DNA of 64,000 bases from positions 148,876,415 to 148,940,414 of the forward strand of contig NC_035443.2 of NCBI RefSeq assembly GCF_002127325.2. Reading direction: 5' to 3'. The notes below the pieces were generated by a model. The model made no database searches. It was not told the origin of the DNA and saw nothing but the letters and a program-made list of their open reading frames with translations. The translations under genes were made by a program, and so were the position numbers. Positions 42,924 to 54,740 of this stretch are shown in pieces (position 1 is the first letter of the stretch; each line of letters begins with the position of its first letter). The DNA comes from Helianthus annuus (lineage: Eukaryota > Streptophyta > Magnoliopsida > Asterales > Asteraceae).

Positions 42924-43407
42924 TAGTTAAGTATTCTTGGGTTTATATGTTTAACTTTTCATCATTCAAGTTTTGCCTATTTTATGGTTAAAGTTAAACT
43001 TTTTGGGTATAAATTCAAGTTATTTTACGTTTACGTCAGGTTGCGGTATAAGTTTGTATTTGCGTTTTTGTTTTATGATTTCCCGGTTTGATTGTTGTCT
43101 GCTTAATACTTGACGCGGTTTGACGAACCACACACCCGCAACACGGGGGTTACACACTAGTTTATAATGTAACGGGTTATTATTTTAAATACTTATTATT
43201 GACAGATGTGGTGACTTTGATATGGTAAAATCACTTAGGAGACTTTTTTTCGTATGTGTTTTCACATGTTTAGAACTTAAGTACGCCAAAATTGTGTTGA
43301 GATAAAATATTTTTATGAAAAATGATAAAATATGTTTGTTTATTATGGTATTAACTCACATTTAAAACATGAGTTGATTTTATAGTTATATATATATTTT
43401 TTTTAAC
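42076..43407. other. Region bounded by two outward-facing Helitron 3' ends, with repeats and a T38 tract
   Basis: The left border at 42126-42160 reads, on the minus strand, CGCTGCAACACGTGGGTGCT then CAATACTAG and T. The right border at 43129-43160 reads, on the plus strand, CCCGCAACACGGGGGTTACA then CACTAG and T. Both look like Helitron 3' termini. Between them are about four degenerate units of about 90 bp (42490-42850, sharing GGTACAACCACTT and AGCACAAATTACAACCA) and a run of 38 T (42885-42922). From 43161 to 43407 nothing is visible. Confidence 0.45.
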
Positions 43408-43632
43408 GGCAAATTTGGATCACTGACGGACCATTGGAGTATCATCGTGCCACCAGCGGAACCACCCGATCATATCCATCTCCACTAGCCATAATGCCTA
43501 TACACCAATTCACGAGGAAACCCAATAAACATGAGAAAACCCCCTTGTGGGAATCGAACCTAGGACCTATTGGTCCCAAAGTCTTATCCCACCCCCAAGA
43601 TGCCACTAGGCTATAAAGCCATGGACAGGATG
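43408..43632 (-). mobile_element. tRNA-derived SINE
   Basis: On the minus strand, TTATAGCCTAGTGGCATCTT (box A) is followed after about 35 bases by GGTTCGATTCCC (box B), then a body ending near a T/A-rich tail at 43395-43405. The target duplication is unclear. Confidence 0.65.
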
Positions 43633-44298
43633 TGACTAACCTATATAATAACATTGTTTCGACTTAATAATTTAATCTTTATACACACTTAACTTATCAT
43701 GTTTTAGGATTATCTAGTAAAAAAAATATCATGAGTTTGAAGGAAAATGAGTAAGACATATATCAAGGTTTGTATCAATTATATGAAACAAATGAGCTAC
43801 ATGTGCTAGTTACAAGGTTATAATTCTAGGACAAACAAAGTTTATTAAGAATTAATATTTGTTTTCTCGTGACAAAATAATTATATTATAAGTTTGGAGA
43901 TGATTAATACACAAGCAAATTAGCTCATGCTTGTTTCTCATATCATATGTTATAGGATTTTATATCATATTTATTGTTTTTAATGCCATGTCGAGTAAAA
44001 TGATAATTTTAAAACAAATTCAAAATCAAAATGTTTTTACCAAGCCTCATCATCAAAATCAAACAAATTCCCTATCAAGTTCATTGATTACATCAATAAT
44101 TATGCAACCAAAAGGCCTCACTAAAGTCTCTCTTCAATCATTTCAAACACTTTCATCATTTAAAAATGCATACTTTAGCTTCAAAATTGCGACAACATTT
44201 CAAAACCTCAAGACAAACTCATGACTATCGAAAAAAGGTCATATACGCGATATTCCTCTTTGCATTTAACCCGAAAAAGAGACACATAAAAACATGAT
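43633..44298. other. Intergenic region downstream of the SUN gene
   Basis: AT-rich DNA with the likely 3' UTR of the SUN gene at its right end. The plus-strand frame at 43931-44224 is low-complexity and has no family signature. Confidence 0.4.
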
Positions 44299-47200
44299 TT
44301 ATAACGAAAGGATGACGATGACAATCGTACAACTTAAAAGCAGGAAAATCCAAGAATGATCCCCCGTCTTACTTGTCTTTTCTGATCTATGTTTACTATA
44401 TAAAACGAACAAAACTTTATCCAGAAATAATCTGGCAACGGCTAGCAATCCAAAAGTTAACGAAACAAGAAATATAACAATCCCTTTATTCTCCATATGT
44501 ACTTGATTCTCCCTCACTTTTGCCACCTCCGATCTGCATCCACATTCGCACATATTCAGACGCAAAAAACAGAACATTTGTAAAAGAACCGAACCATAAA
44601 ACAACATTGTTTCTTTATAAACTTTCCTTTTTAAGAACGTCGTAAAGGTGGTTAATTGTCTAAAATACCCTTGAAAAACAATGATAGATTAAGGGTTTTA
44701 ACCTGAGGAAAGCATTGCTCTTTGTGATATCGTCAAGCTGACTAGACACGGATGTTTTCCACGACTCTAGATCATCAACCCGTTTAGTCTGCAATAACAG
44801 TTAAATGCAAGATATTACATCAATCTAGAAGAATTTACAAATAAATTTAATTAAGCATATATTAAAGGTGTGGATTGATGAATAATATCAACACCTTCAA
44901 CACTTACACCCCATGTAGTTTACTCAGTTTACTTGTTAGCCCCTAAACTATAATAAAGTTATCAAACAACCTCTAAACTTCAATAAACTTTTATTTCGAT
45001 TTTATTTTTATGTTTTTCTCTTTCGGTTGTTATATCGGGTATCAAACAACCCCTAAACGTCAATAAACTCTTCTTTCGACTTTGTTTTATGCTTTTCTCT
45101 TTCGGTTGTCATACCGGGTGTCTGTATCGTATCGATACCGTAATGAGCCGAACAGATGTCGACCAAACTCCCAACGCAACACGCGGGTAATTTTACTAGT
45201 TAATAATAATAATAAGACGTACCAAGGCCTCACTACTCTCAAGAAAACTTCTCAAGTCTCGTTTGACTTCCTCCATGATGACATCTCGTTCTCCAATTTC
45301 CGAATCGATTTCTTGGAAAATGTACCCGTATTTCGAGTTTAACTCATCGAGATATCTCTCCAACAACGATAAATTAACATCTAAAAGCCTAACTTTTTGC
45401 ATCAAAATCTTGATAACACTGTCACCAGGCGACCTTCCTGCTTGTTGTCGTGCTTCCGCAAGTGGGTCCGGCACATCGATCGATATAGCCGCACGGATAC
45501 CCTCAAATTCATCAAAACTTTGCTCGTGTTCCACATCATCAACAGCACTTTGATCATATAAATCACGTTTTGCTTTAAACTCCTCTCGTTTTGGATCCGT
45601 TTCAGCTTCTTTCGATGCAAACTTCGTTTCTTGCACGGAGACCAAATCCTCTAGCATCATTTCAACAGCATCAACCCCGTAAACTTGCACGAAACTTAAC
45701 GTACAATAAAACCCGGTTCCGTAATGACTTAAAAGATTCAGTTTTATATACCTCACCCATTTTGGCTCCTGTAGAACGAATCTTTGTTCGTGTTTTACGT
45801 TTCCAGCGGTAAAGTTTCCGAGTTTCACCCAAGTTTCCGTAGGATAAACCAAACTCCCGATAAGTTCGAAATCTTTAAGATTTGACGAGTGGTGTTCGAA
45901 ATTCGCAATCGTTATGGTGTCAACTAACGTTTCTTCCGAAAGCTTTACAACCACAAACTTTTCTTCAGCCGAACACGGGTTTCGTAGATACTTATCTTTA
46001 TCTACCGTCAAGATGTTCGATGCACCTTTTGCTTCTTTATTACACGCCAAAACCTTTGCGCCTTTTGCGGCAGAAGCATAATTGTAATCTTCACCACCGG
46101 GTTCAAGTCTGTGAATTATACTTCCCACGTTACCGTTTGAAAGTCGGGTTTTTGCGTTAAAAGCTTTGTTCTTGAATTCATCAAGACCCAGAGGCACGGA
46201 TCTTGATCGTTCGGTTTTGAACGATCCCTTTGGTTCTGGTTTAGCGGCAGAAAGAGGGTATGGTTCTTTTCGGTCAACTTCGAGTTGTTGACTGACGATC
46301 TCCTCCTTGTTTTCACGATAATAAATTAAACGACTTTTGAGAAGGTTTCCGAAGTCTAGCTCTACGGGACATTCGTATGGAGATAACGAGCAATATGATC
46401 CTCTGTCGGGCTCAAGTTTTAGATCGTCCCATGTTCTTAATCCTTTTGGATGATATTCCGGGCCATCTATGAAACACAATAAACAACTTCGTATCAGAAG
46501 ATCTACATGCATAGTAATTTCCAAAGTTTGTAAGTAACAATAATCTCATACATTTGATTTAATATTAAAATCTTCTTGTTCTTCTGTGGAACATTGAACA
46601 TAAACTTTGGTTATAATCAAATAAAATGACCATAACAATCGATAACTAGAGGTGGCAACTGGCTTTTTGTACGGGTCTGGTGGGGTTGAGTTGACTCGCA
46701 AACACTTTTCTGTCCTATAATTACAAAATAATCTTCCTATACTAATAAATGAAAATCTTTTTTGGACACGTGTCATTTTCTGGTGTTTTCTCATCTTATT
46801 TTCTTATTTATCTCTCTATTAAATAATAATAATTTTAAACAAAATATTAGATAAGAATTATTTTTCTATTTATCTCTCATATTAAATAGTAATAATTTTA
46901 AACAAAATATTAGATAAGAATAAAAATATTTATTTTTCTATAAATAATTTTAAACAAAAAGTTAGCTAAGAATAAATATTTGTTAGTAGAATAAATATTT
47001 GTTAGTAGGTTACATGAGACCGACGAGGGTCGGTTAGCTGTACGCAAATTCTTACGAACGCCGACTAAGGATTTCCAATAGATGTTTAATTTTTTATTAA
47101 GACATGTTTATATGCATGATTATTCTAACCTTTACGGTGTATCATAATTAATAGGCAACGCATACATGGAGTGAAGCTAAAGTGATAAGCCTCTGATCAG

Positions 47201-49730
47201 ATCAAAGGAAGACATTTTGTAAATGATATTATTAAGACCAACAAACACTCTTAAATAATATAGATTACTTTGAGTAACCCGTGTAACACACGGGAACTTA
47301 AACTAGTACCTAAATATTGATGCATGAATTAACAAAAAAGACGGCTAGGTTTGTGCATTCTAATATGTGCAAACATAGAGTAAATGCACGAAATAATTTT
47401 ATATATACATATACTAAGTTATAATTCCATATGTTACAGGGTTGAATAAATAAATTTTATATACTAAATAATAAAACAATATATCTTTAAAAACCTCATT
47501 TACGCGTTAAATAAATGTAATTTTATATATTAAATAATAAAAAGTTATATCTATAAGAACCATATGTATTGTATGGGTTGAATAAATGTAATTTTATATA
47601 CCAAATAATAAAAAAGTTATATCATTAAAACCATGTGTATTACAAGAATTGAATAAATGTAATATTGTTAACCAAATAATAATAAAAAATTATATCTTTA
47701 AAAACTCTCGTGTATTACACGGGTTGAATAAATATGATTTTGTATACGAAACTAGTATTAAGCCCCCGCGTTGCGGAACGTTAAACTCCACACGTATGTT
47801 GTGGTGTGTTAACATACAAAATTTAGAATAAAACATAAAACGGAAAAACTTGCGAAAGATGAAAAGTATGGAGAACCAAAGTTGAAAGTAAAGAAATGTT
47901 GTGGTTAAATTACAAAGAATGAAAAATTTTGGGTTAAAGGTAAAATATCAAAAAGGTTAAATTGCAAAAGATAAGATGTTTTTTTCTTGTTAGAGTCAAA
48001 AATCAATTTATTAAAAAAAAGAAAAAAAAGAAAACATAAACATGGACTACAACGCATCTATACATATAATAAAAGAAACCATGTTAGGGACACGTGGCGT
48101 TTTATGAGTCAGTCTTAATTATATTTTCTAAATATTTATTATGGAAAATCAATTATTGATAATATTAAATTTAAAATTTGTAGAAGAGATTTTAATAATA
48201 AAGACAAAGATAACTGATAATAATATATTAATTATTATAATTAATTATTAAAATCTAAAAAAATATATTTGCGTTTTAAATATTTATAAAGATAAAGATT
48301 TTATCTAATTGGTAGTTGTAATTATTTTTATATTTTGATGATAAGGATAAGAATAACTGATAATCACATATTAAAATAAAAATATTTATTTTAATCAACT
48401 GTTTCATTAAAAGGATTTATTCAATACATGTAAAACATATATATTTTTTTTATACATGGTATATTTAGAATCATATTTCTAATAAAGGATCTCATTATCC
48501 CGTTTTACACTCCAATGAAATAATAATATTAAATCATAATATCCAGCTTATCTCTTGTATATTTAATATTTTTTACTAAAATATTTCTTTTCTTTTTTTC
48601 TGTTGATTATCCAACATCAGGTAATACGTAAGTTTCTAACCTAATAATAAATAAAAAAACAAAGTAAAATGTTATAAACCATGTAATACACAACTCTCTA
48701 ACCTAATAAAAAATAAAGTGAGTTGTTACAATAAGTAAATAGTATCTCAAAGTTTCTTTTGTTAGAAAACACATCTTGATGACTAAATGTTTTAACAGAT
48801 TACATTAACGTGTAAGACATGTGTTTACTCAAATCGTGCAATACACGAGCTTTTAAAAGATGTAACTATTTTATTGCTTAGTATATAAAATTATATTTAT
48901 TCAACCCGTGTAATACACGGGGTTCTAACCTAGTAATCTTACAATAATAATCTACATGTTACATTAAAAGATCTAGGAGGTAGTGTTCGCTATAGCGTGC
49001 TTCATAGAGGAGCGACCCTATCTCGCAATCTGATTGTTAGCGACTCCATAGCGGGATTATAGGTTTTTTATATTTTAACATAAATAGCAGGATTTTAGGC
49101 TTCTTTTTTGTATTAATATAACTATTTAATATAAATTGCGTATTTAGATGAAAAAAAACAGCGTATTTTGATAAAATATACATATAAGACATTTCTATAA
49201 TTTTCTTCTAGTGTATCACTAAACATGAAATAGCGCCCGCTAATTCATCGCTGTCGCTACTTAGCGTATAGGTAACCTGTCGCTATCGTCCGCTATTTGC
49301 AACCGATAACTACGCTTTCAACACGTTTAACCCGATCCATTTTTGGCTAATTTATTTGACCCATTTGAGATCAAAGACAACCGACACTGACCCACCCAAA
49401 GTAAACGGCCCGAAATTGCAACATGTAATCGTAACAAACTTCAAGTACTAAACACATATAGAATGAATGTAATATCTGCATATGAATTAGCTCTGTAGTT
49501 TATTCTACACAAGTCCAAATTGGGTGTACGAAAAACGGTTAACAAAAGTATAACTGTAACTGTAACTGACCTCTATAACCATCGCCATGGCCGATCCATA
49601 AATTCAACAAAAACAGAAGCCCCCAAATAAAGACGACGAGAGACAACGAAACCTTATAAAAGTGATTTATCCAAAGGGTAGGCTTTCCCAAAGCTCTTCT
49701 GGAAAGAAGAGCTTTACGTGATCTCTGCAT
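44299..49730 (-). CDS. Mid-SUN domain protein (SUN3/SUN4/SUN5 type), four coding exons
   Basis: Exons (minus) 49571-49730, 45223-46466, 44703-44788 and 44299-44533 total 1725 bases, 574 codons plus stop, with GT..AG borders and matching phases. Plant mid-SUN proteins sit in the inner nuclear envelope and ER and contribute to nuclear shape and early seed development. Residues 26-45 form an N-terminal membrane segment ([19 protein letters not shown]). A SUN domain lies in the middle (about 185-330; [62 protein letters not shown]). A coiled-coil-like region follows (about 400-500). Two C-terminal membrane segments (about 514-533 and 557-574) end the protein. This layout separates mid-SUN from classical C-terminal SUN proteins. 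Intron 1 (3.1 kb) is full of Helitrons. Confidence 0.95.
44950..45199 (+). mobile_element. Helitron 3' end in SUN intron 2, with an 85 bp tandem duplication
   Basis: The right end CGCAACACGCGGGTAATTTT then ACTAG and T (to 45199) looks like a Helitron 3' terminus on the plus strand. Just before it a unit with ATCAAACAACC, CAATAAACT and TTTCTCTTTCGGTTGT is present twice (44957-45040 and 45041-45120). The 5' end was not found. Confidence 0.42.
46732..47306 (+). mobile_element. Non-autonomous Helitron in SUN intron 1 (575 bp)
   Basis: It starts TCTTCCTATACTAATAAATG after an A. It ends with the hairpin CCCGTGTAACACACGGG (about 47278-47294), then AACTTAAACTAG followed by T. No coding content. Confidence 0.65.
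47400..48056 (-). mobile_element. Helitron terminal fragments, minus strand, with a 90 bp internal repeat
   Basis: Units beginning GGGTTGAATAAATGTAATTTT and the following AAATAATAAAA..TTATATC occur four or more times between 47440 and 47740 (20-base core GTTGAATAAATGTAATTTTA). At 47754-47782 the minus strand reads CCGCAACGCGGGGGCTTAAT then ACTAG and T, a Helitron 3' terminus. The matching 5' end was not located. 47783-48056 is A-rich filler. Confidence 0.42.
48057..48933 (+). mobile_element. Non-autonomous Helitron in SUN intron 1 (877 bp)
   Basis: The 5' TCTATACATATAATAAAAGA is preceded by A (48056). At the 3' side the hairpin CCCGTGTAATACACGGG (about 48905-48921) is followed by GTTCTAACCTAG and T (48934). 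These are textbook Helitron ends. The terminus is the same family as that on the minus strand at 7259-8371. Confidence 0.82.
48979..49313. mobile_element. TAGCG-family hAT-like element in SUN intron 1
   Basis: Subterminal TAGCG/CGCTA clusters at both ends (TTCGCTATAGCG at left; GTCGCTACTTAGCGTATAGG and TCGTCCGCTATTTG at right) match the copies at 24086 and 38427 in inverted order. The ends GTAGTGTTC and GTAGTTATC are only partly similar. Confidence 0.5.
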
Positions 49731-50620
49731 TGTACATCAATTTCGTTCACTATTAACCACCGCAGACGAACTCAAAAAACAAGATTTAGAACAAGAAATC
49801 CTGCAACCAAATAATAACAAAATTTGGTTATAATTCATTCAACATAACAGTTCACAATTAATAATAATCAAACTAAAACATAATTCAATTAGAAAACAAA
49901 AAGATAAACTAGGAAATTAAAATTAAAATTCAAATAAATGATAAAAATTATCCCTGCATCAAACGAAACACAATGTACAACGGGCGTAAACAATCATCAC
50001 CTAGATCGAACAATAACGGTCAATGAACACAGAGTTCCAAGAAGGTAAAATACCCAACAACAGATCAAAACAAACAGCTAGAAACATATACTTTTTTACA
50101 CTTTGGTTACAAGTAATTCTCCATTATAACCAATACCCAATTGATGAAGACAGGCGTAAAGAATCCCATTGACACATAACAACAAACACTTGACGTGCAA
50201 GACACAACTGCCTCAGTAAACACGTTGATCTTCCTTCTTTTTCAATCATAACTTTCACAAATTACAAAACCCATTAAACATCAAACACCCATATGAAGAA
50301 TTAATCAAATAAATCGACAGGGATCTAGAACAATAATAATAATAATTACATAAAAAGAAGAAAAAAGCATATGGGGCAGCCGGCAGCCACTAATAAGATC
50401 TTAAAGTAATTAAACTATAAAAAATTCAAATTGACAGCACCTGAATATCTCTGTTTCTTGAGATTGTTGTTAAAGTGGTGATCTTTAGAGTCTTGAATTG
50501 CTCATACTGTGAATCAATCGAGAAGATTTGAAAAAGTTGTTGAATTTGCAGTGTGGTGGGTGATTTGAATAAGAAAATTGGGGGTTTTTATTGGTTGATC
50601 GATGATCTGTCTGTGTTGCC
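49731..50620 (-). promoter_or_regulatory. 5' UTR of the SUN gene with a probable leader intron
   Basis: Upstream of the ATG at 49730 a good acceptor (TTTGGTTGCAG, at about 49804) and, 640 bases further, a good donor (AGATATTCAG|GTGCTG at about 50440) suggest a 5' UTR intron of 49804-50440. The transcript start would lie near 50600. No TATA box stands out. Confidence 0.42.
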
Positions 50621-51436
50621 GTTATCCCCCCACTCGTATGATTTCAAGAAATAATTTGGGTTTTCGATTTTTCTACTCAATTCTATCTCAAATTGGGTAT
50701 TACTAGAATTTAAAGTTAAGACGGTTGATTAAATTATAATTATAAATTTATGAGTAAAAAACAAGGCTTTATTATGTCATAAGTGATGGCTTATGGAATT
50801 ACTATATTTAACCGATATCGCGTAACGAAATCGGTATTGGTGTTTATTTATTTTTTTCTAATTTTTTATGGTTTCGGTTTTAATGCTAGTTGGTTTCGGT
50901 GGTTTTTGGTATTTTTACGCTATTGGTATCGTACTGTCATAACCGATACGATATCGGTTTATATTTTACTTGTTTTTTGAATTGGTACGGTATCAGTTTA
51001 TATTTTTACTCGTTTTTGGAGTTGGTACGTTTTCGGTATATTATCTTTTTATCCATGATTTGAATTTGAATATTGTTTATCTGTTAATTCTTTTTTTTTA
51101 ATTGCTTGTTTATCTCTTGTTTTAGTTATTTTTTGTTTAGGTTTATCTCTAAGTTGTAATGTAACTATTTAAGGATTTGAATATTATGCAAATTCAAATC
51201 ATGGATAAGAGATAATCATAGGCTTTTGGTACGATACGATCTCATCCCTACTATACGGATTTTTGGTTTTGTGGGATATTGGTCGGAAAAATCTAAAATT
51301 GTCCATCACGGATGCACTTATTTTAATTGCAATACATGAATCGGTAATTAGAATATAATTAACTATCCTTTATTATATCAATGAGAATGGTGTATTCCTA
51401 ATTGTATAACGCGTATTCCTGATTGGATAGCTTTTA
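50621..51436. other. Intergenic, AT-rich
   Basis: It contains repeated [23 protein letters not shown] strings (about 50950-51040) and no gene. The frame at 50783-50980 is low-complexity. Confidence 0.4.
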
Positions 51437-51746
51437 GGCTAAAGGGTGTAGGGGACATGGTTGGGTCATTAATTGTCATATAGGATCATTAATAAATTGC
51501 TACACCATCCTCTTACTTCATCCACCATGGTTGGCATGGATTAAACCATGACAACCATGACCCTTCTTTCCTTTTTTAATATCCCTTTTTCCTTTTTTAC
51601 AAATAAATTAAAATAAGAGATTATTGGTTTGGGTCATGACCACACCCTTAGGGTGGTGGTTTTGAATGATGGATTAAAAGTAAGTGACATGGCACTAATG
51701 TGGAGGGTCATGGAGATCATAAGAATCATAACCACACCCTATAGCC
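51437..51746. mobile_element. PIF/Harbinger-type (Tourist-like) MITE (310 bp)
   Basis: Inverted ends GGCTAAAGGGTGTAG and GGCTATAGGGTGTGG with the 3 bp target duplication TTA on both sides (51434-51436, 51747-51749). Internal copies of TGGTTGGGTCAT and ATGACCC are inverted. Confidence 0.78.
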
Positions 51747-51768
51747 TTATATATATTTTGTTTAAAAT

Positions 51769-51955
51769 TGATGATAGAGCTTTAAGAAAAAAAAAAGATT
51801 ATTTTGAAAAGAAATTTATTTAACAAAAATGATGATAGAGCTTTAAGAAAAAAGATAAATATTATTTTGAAAAGAAATTTATTTAACAAAATTGATGATA
51901 GAGCTTTAAGAAAAAAAATAAATATTATTTTTAAAATAAATTTATTTAATAAATC
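51769..51955. repeat. 61 bp tandem repeat, three units
   Basis: Units begin at about 51769, 51830 and 51891 with GATGATAGAGCTTTAAGAAA and contain ATTATTTTGAAAAGAAATTT. They are highly similar. Confidence 0.85.
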
Positions 51956-52311
51956 TTGATGAATATATTACTTGGCGGTTCAGGTTGTTCATTAATGACA
52001 AAACAAAAAACGTTTACTAAAACTGAAATACATTAATTATTTATTTAGTTATTTAAAAAATATAATATCTTTACCAAATATGAAAAGAGAAGTTAAAAAT
52101 AGAAGAGCGTATACAACGTGTTTTTATTGGTGCCAGCACATACCTCCCAATAAAAATACAACGTGTGGCAGGACTCAAATCCCCAATCTGTCGGCACTGA
52201 GCTGGAAAATATGGGGGACTTCTGTGTTTCAAATTTTCAAATGTTAAATTAATAAAACATTATTGTTCTATAAAAATAACACAATTGTTTTTTTCAAACA
52301 TTAATAAAATA
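51956..52311. other. Non-coding spacer
   Basis: AT-rich DNA with no gene. Its last 60 bases (TATTGTTCTATAAAAATAAC at about 52261) recur at about 52638, on the other side of the foldback element. Confidence 0.4.
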
Positions 52312-52626
52312 GGGAAAGGTTCAAATGAAAACCATTAGTTATTCTGAAAACTTGAAAATTAATTAAAAAAGCCAAAAAACATACCATTTTTTTTTGCATA
52401 CCAATTTTTACAGGTTTTTTATATATATAAAAAAAAATTTATAGTGCACATATGTAATACTACACATGTGTACTACAATTTTTTTTTTATAAAAAAGTTT
52501 TTTTTATATATAAAAACCTGCGATTTTTTATAAAAAAATGAAAAAAAAATTGGTGTGTTTTTTAGGCTTTTTTAGTTAGTTTTCGAGTTTTCACAATAAA
52601 AGTGATTTTAATTTAAACCATCCCCA
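52312..52626. mobile_element. Mutator-type MITE (about 315 bp foldback)
   Basis: Long imperfect TIRs (GGGAAAGGTTCAAATGAAAA against GGGGATGGTTTAAATTAAAA) and a 9 bp target duplication AATAAAATA (52303-52311 and 52627-52635). The centre is a T/A-rich hairpin. Confidence 0.76.
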
Positions 52627-52748
52627 AATAAAATATTATTGTTCTATAAAAATAACACAGTTGTGTTTTTCAAGTGTTAGTGGCTGGTATTAGATATGGG
52701 GGGGGGGGAGTCATAGCGGGAAGGGGAATCGGGGACTTGGGTTGCCGC

Positions 52749-53056
52749 CAGAGCCGTCCCGAAAAACTTTTAAAAAAAATTAGGCCTCGGGCGACGAAAA
52801 AAATTGGGTCCAAAATTATGGTTAAGGGTAAATGAATTAAAAAATAAAAACTTAGTGATGGAGCAAAGACTCGAACTTGAGACCTTTACATTATTTTGAG
52901 ATGGTTTTTGCCACTACACCACCAATATTTTTTTGCATACTAAACGGATGAATATACTAAATATATACTTTAATAAATATATACAAGCATATAAAGACTT
53001 TTCGAGCCCTTTGAAATTTTGGGCCTCAGGCGTCGGCATGGGTTTGCCGGGCCCTG
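52749..53056. mobile_element. Non-autonomous hAT element (308 bp)
   Basis: The ends CAGAGCCGTCC and (inverted) CAGGGCCCGGC are of the common plant hAT type. The perfect 8 bp target duplication GTTGCCGC is at 52741-52748 and 53057-53064. Confidence 0.78.
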
Positions 53057-53064
53057 GTTGCCGC

Positions 53065-53384
53065 ACGGGGAACGATTGCCACCCCTTCGGTGACATCTCT
53101 TCCATGAATGGTGAGGGACTCTATCGGTGAGTATTCACCGAAGGTTTGAAGAGGAGAGAGGTGGGAGGGTGAGGGAATTAATGGTGGATCTCAACCCCTT
53201 TCAACCAATCACAAATTTATCTTCGTTTTTTTTTAAAATTGTTTACCACTCTCCATGTGTTTGACCATTGCCAGTGATTGAGTGCAAAATGGGGAGTGGA
53301 GTGGGGACTTGACATGGCATGATATTATTGGCTAGAAAATAACTCAAACACCCTAATAGTGATTGACCACTCCCTCCACCCTAA
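53065..53384. other. Non-coding spacer
   Basis: Moderately GC-rich but without a gene. It may be the flank of an older element that received the hAT insertion. Confidence 0.35.
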
Positions 53385-53731
53385 GACCATGTGTAATGAA
53401 AGACACCCCACTCTTGGGCGTTTTGCGTCATGTGTCAGTCGAGTCAGCAATGGGGCATTATGGGACATTTTTCTAAAATGGGTGTAGTAGGGATGTGAGC
53501 ATTATGTTAAAAGGAGTGTAATAGAATTTAAATAAAAAAACCATCAAAAATTGTTATTGGCCAAACAAAAAAGAATACACAGTCATTGGCCAACACAAAA
53601 TGGGGATAGCGTTTTTTAAACAACGCTTTTGATTTTTTTTTTTGAAAAACGACCCGAGGGCGGTTTAATGGGCGTTGGGGGGGGGGTGCAAATCAGGAAA
53701 ACACCCAATCAACACACTACTACGGGTGGTC
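53385..53731. mobile_element. PIF/Harbinger-type MITE (347 bp)
   Basis: Inverted ends GACCATGTGTA and GACCACCCGTA with target duplication TAA at both sides (53382-53384, 53732-53734). It shares its body with the truncated copy at 19398. Confidence 0.76.
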
Positions 53732-53800
53732 TAAGTATAACACAATAATTTCATATGAAGTGTACATGAGAATTAGAGAAGGACAAGTATTCTTAGCTTG

Positions 53801-54569
53801 AGGGTAATTTAGTCCTTATTCATTTAAACAACTTCCTCGCTTGATTTTTAAACGCTAATAACTTTTTCGTACTTTATTTTTTTTTAAATTACACCGTATT
53901 AACGAGCATTTCATTCTCTTTAATTCGAGCTGCCTATTGCTATAGTTTTCTTAGAAATTTTTACATGATTTTGAATACACATTAGTTCATTACGTGATTT
54001 TGAATATCCAGCATATGACTACGTGATTATGAATACTCATTATGTGATTACATATTCAACATAAACCATTATGTAATTACACATTCAATATAAATCCATT
54101 ACATGGTTACATATTTAATATGATTTGTTATAACTAATGTTATTACAATTATGCTTATAACGTAATCACTCAATGTGGTTTCACATAAAATATACTTTAA
54201 TGAAATCATGTAATCACGAAATGAGTATTCAAATTCATGCAGTCAGGTAATAAATACATAGTCAACTATTGTTACGTAATTACGTAATCACTTACTGCGT
54301 TTCACATACTATAATGAAATCACGTAATCATGTAAGGGTATTTGAAATCACGTAGTCATGTGCTGGGTATTTAAAATCACGTAATGGTTATTCAAAATCA
54401 TGTAATTTTTTTAAGAAAACTATAGTAATAGGTTGCTCGAATTAAAGAGAAATAAATGCTCGTTAATACGTTGTATTTTTTTTTTTGAAAAATATTAACG
54501 TATGAAAAGGTTATAGTCGTTTGAAAATCAAGGTAGGAGAGTTAAAGTGAGAAAGGACCAGAATACCCT
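53801..54569. repeat. Foldback element of about 770 bp
   Basis: Arms of about 170 bases (53801-53975 and 54395-54569) are inverted copies; examples are AATTCGAGCTGCCTATTGCT against AGTAATAGGTTGCTCGAATT. The middle consists of short repeats around TACGTGATTTTGAAT. No target duplication was found. Confidence 0.72.
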
Positions 54570-54740
54570 TTCTCTATTTATTTCTTCAATTGTTTGAATA
54601 TGATATTTACAAAAATGTCCCCTTCTAGCTTTGAGCCATTGATCTTAAGAGATCAATGGCTGAGCATGTACATAATCTCTTATCTTTAGATATAAACTGT
54701 TCCTATTATTAAAATGTCATATTTTGAACTTAATACTACA

